DNA of 64,000 nucleotides. Source: Sialis fuliginosa (Eukaryota; Arthropoda; Insecta; Megaloptera; Sialidae). The first letter of the stretch is position 1; every line of letters begins with the position of its first letter. Below are positions 36,476 to 48,836 of this stretch, in pieces. The translations under genes and the position numbers were made by a program. The stretch lies in assembly GCA_961205875.1 (NCBI GenBank), contig OY540820.1, forward strand, positions 13,454,001-13,518,000, read 5' to 3'. The notes below the pieces were generated by a model. That model searched no databases and had not been told where the DNA came from. It saw only the letters and a list, made by a program, of their open reading frames with translations.

Positions 36476-36502
36476 AACTTTTTGTGACTTTTTTAGGAAA
36501 AC

Positions 36503-36660
36503 TAGGAACCCTTATAGTTTCGCACTGTCCATCCGTCTATATAAATTTTATACAGATTAAGATGAAATTTGGTGTACGACAGTGTACGGACGTAGATTGA
36601 AAACCCAAAAACAGAAATGATGAGATTTAAAAAAAAAATTGTTGACCCCCGACTGTATAT
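36503..36660 (+). repeat. Family D-like repeat fragment
   Basis: AGGAACCCTTATAGTTTCGC, then GTCCATCCGTCTATATAAAT, then GATGAAATTTGGTGTACGAC. It is related in layout to the repeat at 2097. Confidence 0.4.
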
Positions 36661-36795
36661 TTCAATTTTTTTTCACTCCATTGAATAGGTTTTACATTAG
36701 ATAGGTTTCCTAAAATGCAACAAAAATGTTTTAATTTTTTTTTTAACCCTTCAGTCATGATATATTTGCGTTCAGTAAGTGATATTTTTCTAAAG

Positions 36796-37038
36796 TTTTC
36801 GTTTACGATAGGAAGTCATTAAAATGAATTTTTACTTTTTACTGTACGATTTTTTTTCGTTCAGATATGCTAGTTTAAAAATATGATATTTTAGTAGACA
36901 AGTGACACAATGGACTACATTAAATATAACAATATCTAGAATCTACTATATTTCGGTGAAAAAAAATCGTACAGTAAAAGCAAAAATTCATTTTAATGAC
37001 GAAAGTAGTACTATTTCTTACCGTCAACGAAAACTTTA
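36796..37038. mobile_element. Foldback element with about 65-75-bp arms
   Basis: AAGTTTTCGTTTACGATAGG to TACTGTACGATTTTTTTT (36796-36860) is inverted as AAAAAAAATCGTACAGTAAA to CGTCAACGAAAACTT (about 36960-37038). The centre is AT-rich. No target duplication was recognised. Confidence 0.8.
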
Positions 37039-37765
37039 GAAAAAAAAATTACCTACTTGATAATAAATTCTTAAACATTGCCAAAATCGTCATTTTAACT
37101 ATTAGGTTAGGTTATTTTGAAAACCTGACGTGGTGGAGCAATTTGGGCAACGAATTCGATTTCAGCAAGCCAAAAAAAACTCCGAAATCACTTTTGTCGG
37201 CCTGTGTAATCAGTACAATATAGTTTTGGAAATCACTTAAAACAAATCTAACAAAAATTCTAAAAAAAAGTTATTCTATTGCCTATAAAACACCGTATAA
37301 AGACATAAAAATACATTTTACAGAGTTTACAGATTTATATATATACATATATGTAGGGATTAGGGATTATATTCTCATATTTTCTTTTGTTGACGTAAGA
37401 TGCTTTGTCTACCAAGCACTCGTTTTTATTTTTACATTTTCTTGAAGTAACAGAAGCAGGTGGTTGAATATTTGGAGCACAGTCTGTATAATACGTATAT
37501 ACAATAATATACATGTATATAATGTATACTTATATGTATGTGTTCGTACACTTATTTTAGCTGGAGTTTTTTTTTGCGTAAATGAAGTGTGCACAATATC
37601 GATTTTTGAAGTAAAAGAAAAAGAAAGATTGGCTGATAATATATATAGGTACCTAACGTTTATCAGAGGCGTAATTGTTTCTAGTAAAAGAATACATTTT
37701 TAATAAAAATGTTAAGATAATTATTTTGTGTGGAGTTCAAGATGAATACGTGATTATGCTTATAA

Positions 37766-37848
37766 GGTAGTGGCACCAGTCTTGGCAAGGACTCCAGTAA
37801 TGGCAATTTTTTTATTAAATATACTGAATTAGAAATATGTGTTGATAT
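37766..37848 (+). mobile_element. Family A MITE, copy A6, left-end fragment
   Basis: AAGGTAGTGGCACCAGTCTT followed by about 65 bp of family body, then abrupt loss of similarity at TGATATACAC. Confidence 0.85.
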
Positions 37849-38026
37849 ACACTTTAAATTAGTAATAAAATCAGAATCTTGGCTATACTTCTAGAATATC
37901 AAACCTTAATTTTTTCAGATATAACAATTTAATTTTTAGCGATTAGCACTATCGTTTACAAAATTAAATACAATAAAATAAACTATAAGATATTATACAA
38001 ATTTTAAGGTTTCCACAGTGATCTGG

Positions 38027-38233
38027 ATATGGATCATGGCTTCTGGGTGTAAGTCGAGTCAATATGGTCGTGTTATCGGTCAAAGTTTCGTCACACATTG
38101 CAGTGGACAACTTCAGAGCTCTTCTAAAATGTACTTTTAGAAGAGCCCCAATATCCACACAATGTGTGACGAAACGTTGGTCGATAACACGATCAAATTG
38201 ATGCGACTTACACCCAGAAGCCAAGATCCATAT
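38027..38233. repeat. 207-bp hairpin with about 95-nt arms
   Basis: ATATGGATCATGGCTTCTGG (38027) pairs with the far end (CCAGAAGCCAAGATCCATAT). Also paired are GTGTAAGTCG, CGTGTTATCG, TTTCGTCACACATTG and GCTCTTCTAAAA with their inverses, leaving a loop of a few bases (TGTACTT). There are several mismatches. No longer element boundary or second copy was found. It could be a MITE or a locus for a long hairpin RNA. Confidence 0.85.
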
Positions 38234-39027
38234 AAGATAATAAATAAAATTATCTGTAAAATCACTTGTGAATCAGGTTGTATTGTTTTTCTAATTTTTT
38301 TTTTGTAACAAAAAAAATGAATTATTACATTTTTCATCATTGTACTATCATTAATTACAACTTACCTAATAAATATCATTAATTAAAAACTTAAAAAGCA
38401 TTAAAAAATAAAAACTTAAATAAAACTTGAATTTCAATTTTTCATCTTCAAAAATAACAACACCGAAACGGCTCATTTGTCGAAGTTTTGAGAACTTTTG
38501 ATCAGCATCATATAAACTACTACATATAAATAAATTTACGATTTTCACTGAAAGCCATTTGCCACAAAGAAAATATTATTTATATTATTATTTTATTATT
38601 AATTTAATTACAAACAGTCTCAGTTTCGCAATCTCAATTTATTGATTAATCTACGTTTCAAGTTATCCCTTTATTAATTGGAAGGTTTATTAGATATTTA
38701 GTACATCTAGAAATCTAATACTGTAGGTACCCTTAAGCGTAATTAAGTGTAAATACACCAATCATAACTGGAATGTCTAGGTTAATTGTAAGCTAAGTAG
38801 TTTTGGGTTTATAACATTTACAAGGAAAAAAAATATATGTAAAATATATGAGCAGAACAGAAAAAAAATTGAAAAACTAAATAGTTTTATAAATAGCTAC
38901 GAACTTGTTGATTTCTTATTGGATAAGACAATATATATGGCAGATTTAACAGACGTGGGCTATCAATGTGTGTACATAACTTGGCAAATCTCTTATCTAG
39001 CCTTATACCTCAGTAATAAGAATAGAT
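38234..39027. other. AT-rich DNA, nothing recognised
   Basis: No supportable gene or repeat. Confidence 0.5.
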
Positions 39028-39556
39028 AAGGTAATGGCACCAGTCTTGGTAAGGACCTCAGTAATGGCAAATTTTTAATTAAATGTATTGAATTAGAAAT
39101 ATTTGTTGATATTTGATTACTATCATTTCTGAATATTAATCTATATACATTTAACTGTCTTATATCGTGATTTGATGACAATCGGCCAATATGTGTCAAA
39201 ATGGTGGACATTTAAACTAATTATTACTATAATTAATTAATTAATTATTATATTATCATAGCAACTGCTTTACATTGTTTCAAATTTGATGATTCTTTCT
39301 TTTATATCTTTTGTATCGTAGTACTTATCATTTTGTAATCATTAACAAGTGTCCATCACTGCGTGATCATTACTGGTTTTACCTTTGCCGTAACTGGAGA
39401 AAAAACATGAACAAAATAAAAGGTTATAATTTAAAAAACAAACTATTACTTGTTTTATTAGTAACATGAATTCATGAGAATTACAAAAAACAAGCCAATT
39501 AATCCAAAAAACCGAAAACTTGCTCTTATAGCGGCCATAACTAGTGGCTTTACCTT
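39028..39556 (+). mobile_element. Family A MITE, copy A7, full length
   Basis: The left TIR is AAGGTAATGGCACCAG and the right end is GGCCATAACTAGTGGCTTTACC TTA. The body is complete. The 72-codon minus-strand frame and similar frames in other copies are read-through of the same repeat. Confidence 0.9.
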
Positions 39557-39839
39557 ATTTAAATATATAAAATAAGTAATTTATTTAATTTATATTGCAC
39601 TTAAGTGATATATTTTGTTTGTTTTCTTCACAAATTGAAAATCATTTATCAAAAGCGTTAGTTAGTCTTTTGGATTTTAAAGATTAAAGAGCTATGGTGT
39701 AATTTTGTTATTTGATATAAAATGTGTCAAAGAACAAACAAAAAATACAAAGTAAAATATCAAAAATAATAATTTTAATCCAGCTTCTGGATATACGACA
39801 TTTTCAATTACCAGGCCTCTTATTATGGGTGGTGTAACA

Positions 39840-40496
39840 CAGAGTCGGCCTAGCAAGTTTGGCGCCCTGGACGAGATTTATTTTTCCGCCCTCTCTCCCC
39901 CTAAAAAAATGTTCAAAAATCACCGAAAATGTTAATTAAAATTGATAAATTAACAAATAAGTTGAATAGTTAATATTTCAGCTTGGCGCGATCCTTCAGA
40001 CTCCAACTTTTTTTTAGAATATAGCTTACATCATTAAGACTATCAAATGCCCTAAGTCCGTCGAGACCCCCTTCCCCTCATATTAACAAATTAAATTTGA
40101 TAAATTAACAAAAAATAATACATATGTGTGCCTTTCCTAATACATTTTGTAGTTCTGAGGATTGGCCTAACAGTGCTTGTACTTTTTTCATAAAAATTAA
40201 TAATTTTAGAAGAATTCGAAGAAAATATTTAAGAAAAATAGATAGTTTGAAAATATAAACATCAACCTTTGACTTTTGCTCTAAAATACCTTATAAAAAG
40301 TTTTATGGGTTGCTGAATAAGGATTTGTTAATTAGCAGCTATCAAATAATCGATTTTTCTTAGACTTTTTTTTAAATTAACATTGTTTATATTTAGCAAT
40401 ATTTTTTACTAAATCGGGTTTAACAGATCGACCAAAAAAGTCACTTATACCCATTGTGCGCCGCCCCACCTGGTCTGTCACCCCAAGCGATCGCTG
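39840..40496. mobile_element. hAT MITE, CAGAGTCGGCC, longer relative of 27526
   Basis: CAGAGTCGGCCTAGCAAG and the block GCCCTCTCTCCCCCTAAAAA match the element at 27526, as do the GCCGCCCCACCTGGTCTGT end and the central TTAATTAGCAGCTATCAAAT block. The right end is GCGATCGCTG followed by a C run. No 8-bp duplication is visible, so one edge may be altered. It holds about 170 bp of extra internal sequence. Confidence 0.75.
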
Positions 40497-40509
40497 CCCC
40501 CCCCCCCTT

Positions 40510-41509
40510 GCTAAAACCATATAAAATTGCATTATTTATACAAACGTATAACACATACTTATATTGATTATTAAAAAAAAACAGGAGTTGAAACCATACT
40601 CACTCAGTATAATATTTTCTGTTTATATTTATTCAGTCAATACACTCTGAACTATCGTTTATTTTTATCCTTGAAGATACTTTAATATAGCAAATATTTG
40701 AAGAAAGACAACTTACCTGTACTGTAAATATTACATTTTGTAACTTTAGACGCACTATCATATTCGCAAGCAGACAGTTTATCTCGATAAGGAACAGGAA
40801 CAATGTTTTAAGTTTATCTTGTAATTATCTTTGCTCACATAATAGAGATTTTAATATTATGATAAACGTTCATGAGATTTAATTAATAGGCAGAGTCGGA
40901 TTACTGACGAGGTACAATAGAATTGCGCTTAAGACTTCGTGCTAGATAATATTTATTATGTACACATGCATACATATTAAATTATTAACAAATTAATCTC
41001 ATAGAATCTGTTCCTCCCCATCGTCGTGCATAATTTTAATACAACTATATCGTATCAAATATTCTAATGTTTTTATTACTGGATTATTTTCATTTTGTTG
41101 TTTCAACAGGAAGCCTATTAATATGATAGGTAACAACTTAGATTAGGAAAGACTATGGATACATAACAATCAATGCTAGTTCGTATATGAAAGTGTTACC
41201 AAAATTTGTCGGCGGCCATCTTTATTTTTAAATTACAATTGAATTTAGTATATATGTATGAGAGATGATAGTTCCAAATAGTCGTTTCTCTGTTAATTAT
41301 CACTGAAATATTTTTAAAGATATAAAACATGTATTATTCATTAATTTTATAATTCAAAACAATTGATATTTATTTTAAAATCTGAATGATACGTCAATGA
41401 TCCGTGGAGCGATTTTTCGTGGTGCGATATGGTAACAACGCTAGATAATTTGTTATTAGTCCTTTATCTACAAGTTAGTCTCAACAATTCCTTGACTAAT
41501 CAGCGTTGG
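40510..41509. other. AT-rich DNA, nothing recognised
   Basis: No gene. CAGAGTCGGATTACTGACGA at about 40890 may be another hAT-type end fragment, without a partner. Confidence 0.4.
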
Positions 41510-41517
41510 CGCAGGAA

Positions 41518-42689
41518 CAGGCCCCTTTTTTCCACTGGGCACTCTGGGCACGTGCCCAGGGCCCCGCGATCGATAGGGGCCTCCATATCACCAAACGATA
41601 ACCGATATTTATTACCGAAAAACATATTTATTTCGAAATTAAATTAATTTTTTTAATAAATTCTTACATATATACTTATACAAGTAACTAAATGAGTCTA
41701 CGTCTTATTTTCTTGTATTTAAATCGATATTTGTATGACAAGTTGAAGTTCACTGCATGAAATTTCACTAAAAAATTTTGATTTTTGATTTCGTTAAAAG
41801 TATGTTTATTGTATAGAAAATGACGTGAAAAATTGTTTGTGCCAAACCGCAGGTCTGTATCTCAAACCGTTCTCGAGATATAGCCTCTCAAAGTTTTAGT
41901 TTTTTCAAATTTTTGAAGAAAAAATGGAATAACTTTTGAACGCGTGGTCGGAATTGATTTTAGTTGACGGATTTGAAATCGACGTGTCAAAATCTATATA
42001 ATGACATGTATAATACTTTAAAATCCGACAAAAAAATTTTTGCCAAAAATCGACATTTTTTTAAGGTATACCCCTTTGAATTTTTTCGATTTTTCGCGAA
42101 TTTTTTTTTTCGAGTTTTAAGGTATTATACATGTCATTATATAGATTTTGATACGCTGATTCTAAATCCGTCAACTAAAATCAATTTCGACCACGCGTTC
42201 AAAAATTAGGGCCATTTTTCTTCAAAATTTTGAAAAAATTGAAACTTTGAGAGGCTGTAACTCGAGAACGGTTTAAGATACAGACCTGCGGTTTGAAGCA
42301 TTCAACTTTTAACGTCATTTTCTATACAATAAACATACTTTTAACGAAATCAAAAATTCGAAATTTTTTAGTGAAATTTCCTGCAGTGAACTTCAACTCG
42401 TCATACAAATTTCGACTAAAATACAAGAAAATAAGACGTAGAGGTATTATAGTTTTATAGTTGAGCGTGTAAATTAACTGTAATTAAACTGAAAACACAT
42501 ATTTGTATTAATTTACCCATAAAGTAAGAGAAGTACTGCTTCCCCTGCTTCCATGGACGATTCGCCACTGATCTATTATTTTATGCTTATCTACTTTTAT
42601 TTGTCTATCCTAACAAAATAGTGCTCTGTCAATAGGGGCCCCATTATCCTAATGTGCCCAGGGCCTCCAATAGATTAAAGACGGCCCTG
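41518..42689. mobile_element. hAT element, 1172 bp, with 8-bp duplication; host of a family C hairpin
   Basis: CAGGCCCC and GGCCCTG ends, with CGCAGGAA on both sides (41510-41517 and 42690-42697). Both ends share a GGGCACGTGCCCAGGGCC / GTGCCCAGGGCC block. The interior is largely the family C hairpin, whose own CAGTGGCG terminus lies inverted at 42570. The element sits inside a family B copy, whose sequence resumes after the duplication. The 72-codon frame at its left edge has no significance. Confidence 0.88.
41697..42442. repeat. Family C 0.75-kb hairpin, copy C2
   Basis: Arms of about 330 bp, near-perfect inverses: TCTACGTCTTATTTTCTTGT at the left and its complement at the right. It is homologous over its length to 11808-12526. 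Outside the arms, TATAAAACTATAATACC is also shared with the first copy. No transposase remnant. Confidence 0.88.
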
Positions 42690-42697
42690 CGCAGGAA

Positions 42698-42812
42698 TTG
42701 AATTTATCTGAACAATTTATCATTTTTTATTTAAATTATTCAATAGTTACCTACCTTTGATGAATTTAGCACGAGGAAGAACTGTGCATTTACTTGGAAG
42801 ATGATTTTTTTA
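42698..42812 (+). mobile_element. Family B repeat, copy B6, right-end fragment
   Basis: TTGAATTTATCTGAACAATT then TTTGATGAATTTAGCACGAG GAAGAACTGTGCATTTACTT. The hAT element at 41518 was inserted into this copy. Confidence 0.8.
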
Positions 42813-42945
42813 TTGTGAAAACTTCGCTCTAAGTTATCTGTTAATAGATAGGCTGTTATATCTATAAAATGTAATTATTATTCTCATGTTTTATATTACC
42901 TTGTTGGAAGATATATGTTTTTTTATTGTGAAAACTTCGCTCTAA
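42795..42945 (+). repeat. Two 38-bp direct repeats, about 110 bp apart
   Basis: TGGAAGATGATTTTTTTATT...CTTCGCTCTAA at 42795 and again at 42904-42945. The second copy has a short insertion in the T run. Confidence 0.75.
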
Positions 42946-43422
42946 TGTAACTTATCTGTTTATATAATCATAATGTAAAAGTAAAATATCATTTTGTAAA
43001 TATTCTTCACAAGCAAGTTCATTACAGATACTTAATTAAAGAAGTTTTGATACGACAGACAGTCTCGTTATCTTATACATTTTGAAATTAATTATATTCT
43101 TATTTAAATGTTTTATTATTAATTTAATTTTGTTATCGACATTGAAAAAGGTATTTTATAAATTTATGTTTATGACACAAAATATAAATATTAAAATATT
43201 TATTTAAAGCATGCACATCCGTATTTAATTAACTTATTTATTAATAATAAATGAATTTAACCAATTTTCTAAGCAAAAATAATTCATATATCCACCTCCT
43301 TACAAGCCCAATTTTTACCAAAATCCAAACTAAAAGTTAGTTCCTGTATCTCTACAACATCCACTTCATTTCTTTATTTATTAATATCTATACACATTCA
43401 TTTATATTTTATATTTTATTTC

Positions 43423-44287
43423 GTTTTGGGATGCAGATATCTTAGGAGCTGATTTTTTGGCTCATTGTGAGTAAAAAATTGTACTGAAATTGAAGGTCTA
43501 TCTTTAACACCCTCTGAGCTACAGGTTGTTTAAAAAGTTTCATCTGAGTAGTACTTACAAACAAAAATTATCTCATAACTTCCAAAGTAATGTAACTAGA
43601 TCAAACACAAACAGTTTCATAGGTAAATAACATATTTTTCAGTATTAACATTATTGCTGGCCGTGTTTCCAGTTCAGAGTTATTGCTCTGGTGTTGCCTA
43701 CAAATTCACTATACAAAGTTTGCATCTGGGTCTTACAGTTTTATAGTTATAAATTTCACTACCTACCCTATTAAATGAAACAGTCATACAAATTTTTTGT
43801 TTAAAATTACATAATTTTCTTATTAATGCTAATTTACATAATTTTAAAACTACAACAGGTGCCAAAGCGTAATTATCTAATTATAAACAAAAAAATAAAC
43901 ATCTTTTTTGGCTTTGATGATCAATAACTCAGAACTGGAAATACGGCTAGCAATAACGGTAATACTGAAAAATACGTTAGTTAATTACTTATGAAATTGA
44001 CTCATTTTAGTTGCTCTATACTCTATTTCATTTAAGAATACAGTTGACGGTACGAATCGTGCAATTTACCGTCAAAAACCACGGCAACCTCTGCATTCTT
44101 AAATGAAATAGAGTATAGTAACGTTACTTTAGAAGTTATGAGATAATCTTTGTTTATAAGTACTACTCTGAAGGAACTTTTTAAACAGCATGTAGCTCAT
44201 AAGGTGTTAAAGATAGACCTCCCTTTCCGTACAATTTTTTACACACTCAGCTCCTAAAATATCTGTATCCCAAACCGGACCAGCCTG
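43423..44287. mobile_element. Foldback TIR element, about 865 bp
   Basis: Right end ...CCTGTA reads inward on the minus strand as GGTTTGGGATACAGATATTT. The left end has TTTTGGGATGCAGATATCTT. Pairing continues for about 200 bp on each side (CTATCTTTAACACC, GAGTAGTACTTA, TATCTCATAACTTC), then again through GTTATTGCTAGCCG-like blocks. The left TIR tip (GGCTGGTCC) appears lost. The CAGCCTG/TA right tip fits the TA-flanked group. Confidence 0.8.
44016..44119. repeat. Small hairpin nested in the foldback element
   Basis: CTCTATTTCATTTAAGAAT (44021-44039) is inverted as ATTCTTAAATGAAATAGAG (about 44095-44113), with the C/G flanks also paired. The spacer holds TTTACCGTCAAAAACC. It interrupts the right arm of the larger element and has no counterpart in the left arm. 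Confidence 0.8.
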
Positions 44288-44612
44288 TATAATCAAAATA
44301 CGAATAAACGTACCTTTGTTCTTTAAATGATTTTTTTCTCATAAAAAAATTAATAAAATGAGAACAGTAGGATATCCGAACACTCATTACATTTGTCGGA
44401 TGAGTCACGGCAGTTTAAAAACAAATTTCCTTAATTCTGTCATCATTATGGTACATTCACTGTGAATCATGTTTTGACATTCAATTTCTCACATCAAAGA
44501 AAATATAAAAGCTAATTAATCCCCCTACGTAAATAAATAACTAGCTCAAGTATATATACGTGATGTTTTGTTCTGTACCTTTACTAACATATACATTTTG
44601 TACATGTATATA

Positions 44613-45139
44613 CAGTGTAACCTTAATATAACGATTTCCTCGATTTAACAAATTTTTCGAAATCCCCTAGAACTGCCCATAAGAGCTAATGCAAAATATA
44701 CCTTTATATCACGAATACATTTGTTAACAACCTCTTTATAACGAATTTTTTGACAGGTTCAGACACGTTAAATTTTTCGTAAGACAATCATTATAAATAT
44801 ATATATATATATATATATACCTACCTACTTATTTTTTACGGATTTCATTGCATTTCATATTGATTATTTTATGACAGAAAACTGTAAACTGTTTTTAAAT
44901 AAAAAATACAGTTTTTTCTTTAAAATGTATTTTATTTATTAGTGGAAATCGTTCGTTATAACAGGGTAAGCAGATGAGTACCTACGTAATGTTGAGGTTA
45001 ATAAACAAGTTTTCTTACCTTGTTATAACGAATTGTAGACCGACCTAACCTTTATATAACAAACCTCACTGTAACAAATTACTTGGTATAACGAATATTT
45101 TCTACTTCCCTTCAGTTTTGTTATATCGATGTTGCACTG
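44613..45139. mobile_element. Second pogo-like MITE, 527 bp
   Basis: CAGTGTAACCTTAATATAAC (44613) matches the inverse of the right end (CAGTGCAACATCGATATAAC), with TA on both sides (44611-44612 and 45140-45141). TATAACGA recurs at least six times near the ends and in the body. A (TA)n run lies inside. No transposase remnant is seen. Confidence 0.88.
44793..44818. repeat. (TA)n microsatellite inside pogo-like MITE
   Basis: About 12 AT units. Confidence 0.9.
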
Positions 45140-45141
45140 TA

Positions 45142-45684
45142 CATAGGTACATGATGCAAGAGATGTTCATTAACTGCAACCTGCAACTAATTAAAAGTGT
45201 ATGTACCTGATAATCTAACTATTACGATCCACGTAGTGATCTAGTTTAATTAACTAGCTGGACAAAAGGACGTAATTTCAGAAATTAAATTGGCTACAAA
45301 AATGTCTCTATTCAACAGCTACTATGGACATCGAATCTATTTGTATTATTTAAAAAAAAATTATTTAAAAACGGAACAAGAAAAAACAAATTAAGCGAGT
45401 GGTGAGTTTTTTGATCAGTTTTCACATTTTTTTTAGCCATATTCATAAAAAATCAAAATTCTAATTTTATCAAGTTTAAAATTTCAGAAATCCTCTTAGT
45501 AGGTATCTGTGGCATCCAATTTAAAATCGCTAGTCTATCGAATTTACAGTTTAAGATTTCTTCTCACTAGACATTTAACATTAACATAAATACAGTTGTC
45601 TGAACTTATATTTATAAAAAGATTCTATTAGTACCTGTACACAAACTGTAATGTATTATTATATTAAAAATTAATTATTACAAA
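45142..45684. other. AT-rich DNA, nothing recognised
   Basis: No gene or repeat identified. Confidence 0.5.
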
Positions 45685-45935
45685 CAGTGCCGTAACTACA
45701 GGCTCGGGGGCCCTGGGGCAAGAAGTGACCGAGGGCTCCACTAATTTTAATGAATAATAAATGTAAAATTCAAGTTACCAACGAAAAAAAGGTAATTAAA
45801 ATAAAAATTTGTAATAAGTGTTACATTTTCAAGTTAGAACCAAATAAAATAAAAAAATTACGCTGCCGTGAAGCCTCTTTAACTTCGGGGCCCCGGGGCA
45901 CTGCCTCGGCTGCCCCGGTGGTAGTTACGGCCCTG
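45685..45935. mobile_element. hAT MITE, 251 bp, relative of 13113
   Basis: CAGTGCCGTAACTACAGGC and GTAGTTACGGCCCTG ends. Flanks ATTACAAA and ATTATAAA differ at one base, an 8-bp duplication. GGGGCAAGAAG near the left and CTGCCCCGGTGGTAGTTACG at the right are shared with the 184-bp element. The 83-codon frame across it is not a gene. Confidence 0.88.
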
Positions 45936-48327
45936 ATTATAAATTATATATATTTTATATTTTATAAATTATATATATTTTATATAATTACATTTTCTTG
46001 ATGTAGATATTGCATAGTCCAGTAAACACATGTCTACTGTATTTATGTAGAAAAAAAAATATAAATTAGCTGACATTTCGATAATATATAAAATTAAAAG
46101 TTGCCAAAAACAAATAAGTAAATACTTTGGACAGAAATATGTAAGTGAATTTGGTTCGTGCGAATTCGGCCTAAAGTTTCTCTTTGAAAATGGAACAACG
46201 AACTCACTGCACTAGATTCAATTAACCCAAGTCCTGAGAGCAGCCGACCTAACGCAATTTATTATCAGAGTGAGGATCGAGAATGTAAATAATTTTTTAT
46301 CCTCTTTTTCGTTGAAAAAATAACGTTGTTTTTTTATTATCTCAGGCTGATCATAACAAGTTTTGATATTGGGTCGTTTCGAGTTGATAACAATAAGATG
46401 TTATCGTTATCTTGTGATTTTTTATTTTTTTATTTGCAATATCCAAGGATTTTGTGATATGATTTCCTGGTATGGACTGTTTATTTTAATAAATGTTTTT
46501 GATTCAATACTTTAAACAACTGTCCAAGTTCCCAAGCTAATTTGTGGTTGGGCAAACAGATGGCGATATATTTTTTCTTAGAATATGAAATAGAACCCCC
46601 AACCTCCCCTGCTTCGTTATTTCAAAATTTTATTTAACACACTAAAATTTTTCTTGTTCTTATACTAATTACAAATAAAATTTGAAATTATCATCGATAT
46701 GTACAATCGCTTGCAGGACTTGTCTGCCATCTTAAAGGTCAGAATCGCTTACATCTGATTCCAAATTTAAAGACAAACATCATCGGTTATCTTTTTCTAG
46801 GGCGGAGCTTATATAGTTATAACATTTTAAATAAAAACAACATTTCAAATAATGATTTATTATTACAGATTTTGCTTTTGTTATCTAATTTCTTATACTT
46901 ATTATGGTTATTTAGTATGATTATGTATAATAATTTAATTGCACAAATATATATGAGTACTATAAATGAAGAGTAGTTCTTTCTCCATAAAATGAGTTTA
47001 AAAATATCTGTGTTTGTTTGGTACATGTAGAAATGATTTAAATAATATTATAATTGTAAGTTGACTTTACATAGGTATTTTTAATATAGTTTTTTTGTTC
47101 TAAAATATATGTGTAGAAAATTAATATAACTTATACCGGAAATTTTAAAGAAACCAATAACTTAAAATACTGTATATTTTTTATTGTATGATATAGCTTG
47201 TCATGGTAAATTTCGATATTTTTTTATAACTTAAAAAAACTACACGATAATTAGTATAATAAATTCAATATATAATTTTAAATATAATGCACTGAATCAG
47301 ATAAAGAATGCTATTTTATAATGAATGGAACACCAATTTTCCTGTAGCTTATAAGTACATTTTCTTTTCAAAACGTTAAATTACACACAATTTTCCATGA
47401 GAACTGAAAATTTGTGCATCGAAGTGTAACAGAAAACCCTTCTGTAGAAATTGCTCAGCTTTTATATAAAATCATTGATTTTTATTTATTGGCGACGCAC
47501 TAAAAAGACACTGTCTGTAGAAATATATATATAATGTATAAATAATTTCATTTTTATATCAATGATATATTAACAAATGTACTTATGTGATTTATCGCTG
47601 CAATGGTATATTTTAAAATGTACATTACTTGGGATTATTTTTTTTATTTTTCTATATGAAAAATAAGATTAATATGAATGGTTTTATTTTAATTGAAGCA
47701 ATATTTTTATTTTATTTCTAAGACAAGACAAATATAATGTGTATATAATTGTAATAGATTTGACAATTTATTGATGAATACATTGTACATTGAGCAAAAA
47801 GTCATATCGAAAATATCTGAAAAAAAAACTAGTCCGCTTTTTTTATGCAAAATCAATTTAAAATTAGCAAAAAAATATATCAAATTATTATTAACAAAAA
47901 CTTGATTGCTCATTAAACAGAAATATATTTATGTATGTACGTCCACAACTTCTCAATATTTTTTTTGAGATTGGCGTTAATTAAAAAGTCAAAATTAACT
48001 ACTTATGGAATCAATATTACAAAATCGATACAACGTGAGTTTAGTAAAAAAAAATTGCCACTTTTAACTAAACAACTCATATACTATGCAGATTATAACT
48101 AATATAACTTATAACGATACTGTAAGAATTCGTCGAGTGGCTCATATCTGAAACAGCTCGCGTTTCCGTTTTCACTTAAAGTAGCCACAAATCTTCATAA
48201 ATTTGTCTAGATCGTCATCAATCACTAGCTTTTTTACGTTCCCACATTCACATACTTAAGTGTATATGTATATATGTACTTATATACACATATTATATGA
48301 TATATATGACATATTAATAACGTACAT
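45936..48327. other. AT-rich DNA, nothing recognised
   Basis: 46140-46290 is slightly less AT-rich but has no long or recognisable frame. The rest shows neither genes nor repeats. Confidence 0.5.
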
Positions 48328-48836
48328 AAGGTAGTGACACCAGTCTTAGATATGACCCCAGTAATGGCTATTTTTTAATTAAATGTACTGAATTAGAAAG
48401 GTTTGTTGATATAACTGTCTTACAACGTAATTTGATGATAATCGGCCAGTAAGTGTCGAAATTGTGGTTATTTTAACTAATTATTAGTATAATTTATTTA
48501 TTAATTATTATATTATCATAGCTACTGCTTTACATTGTTTCAAATTTAACGATTCTTTCTTTTATATCTTTTGTTTCGTAATACTTATCATTTTGTAATC
48601 GTTAGCAAGTGTCCATCACTGCATGCTCATTACTGGTTTTATTTTATCCAAACATAAACAAAATAAAAGGCTATAATTTAAAAAAAACAAACTATATTTG
48701 CGGACTTTGGAAATTAAATTTATTAAATAAAGAGTTACTTGTTTTATTAGTAACATGAATTCATGAGAATTACAAAAAAGTAATAGTAAACCTTGCTCTT
48801 ATAGTGGCCATAACTGGTTCCAGTTGAATTTAGAAG
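48328..48836 (+). mobile_element. Family A MITE, copy A8
   Basis: Left TIR AAGGTAGTGACACCAG. The right end GGCCATAACTGGTTCCAGTT is damaged. There is a small deletion after GTTTGTTGATA. Otherwise the family body is complete. Confidence 0.85.
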
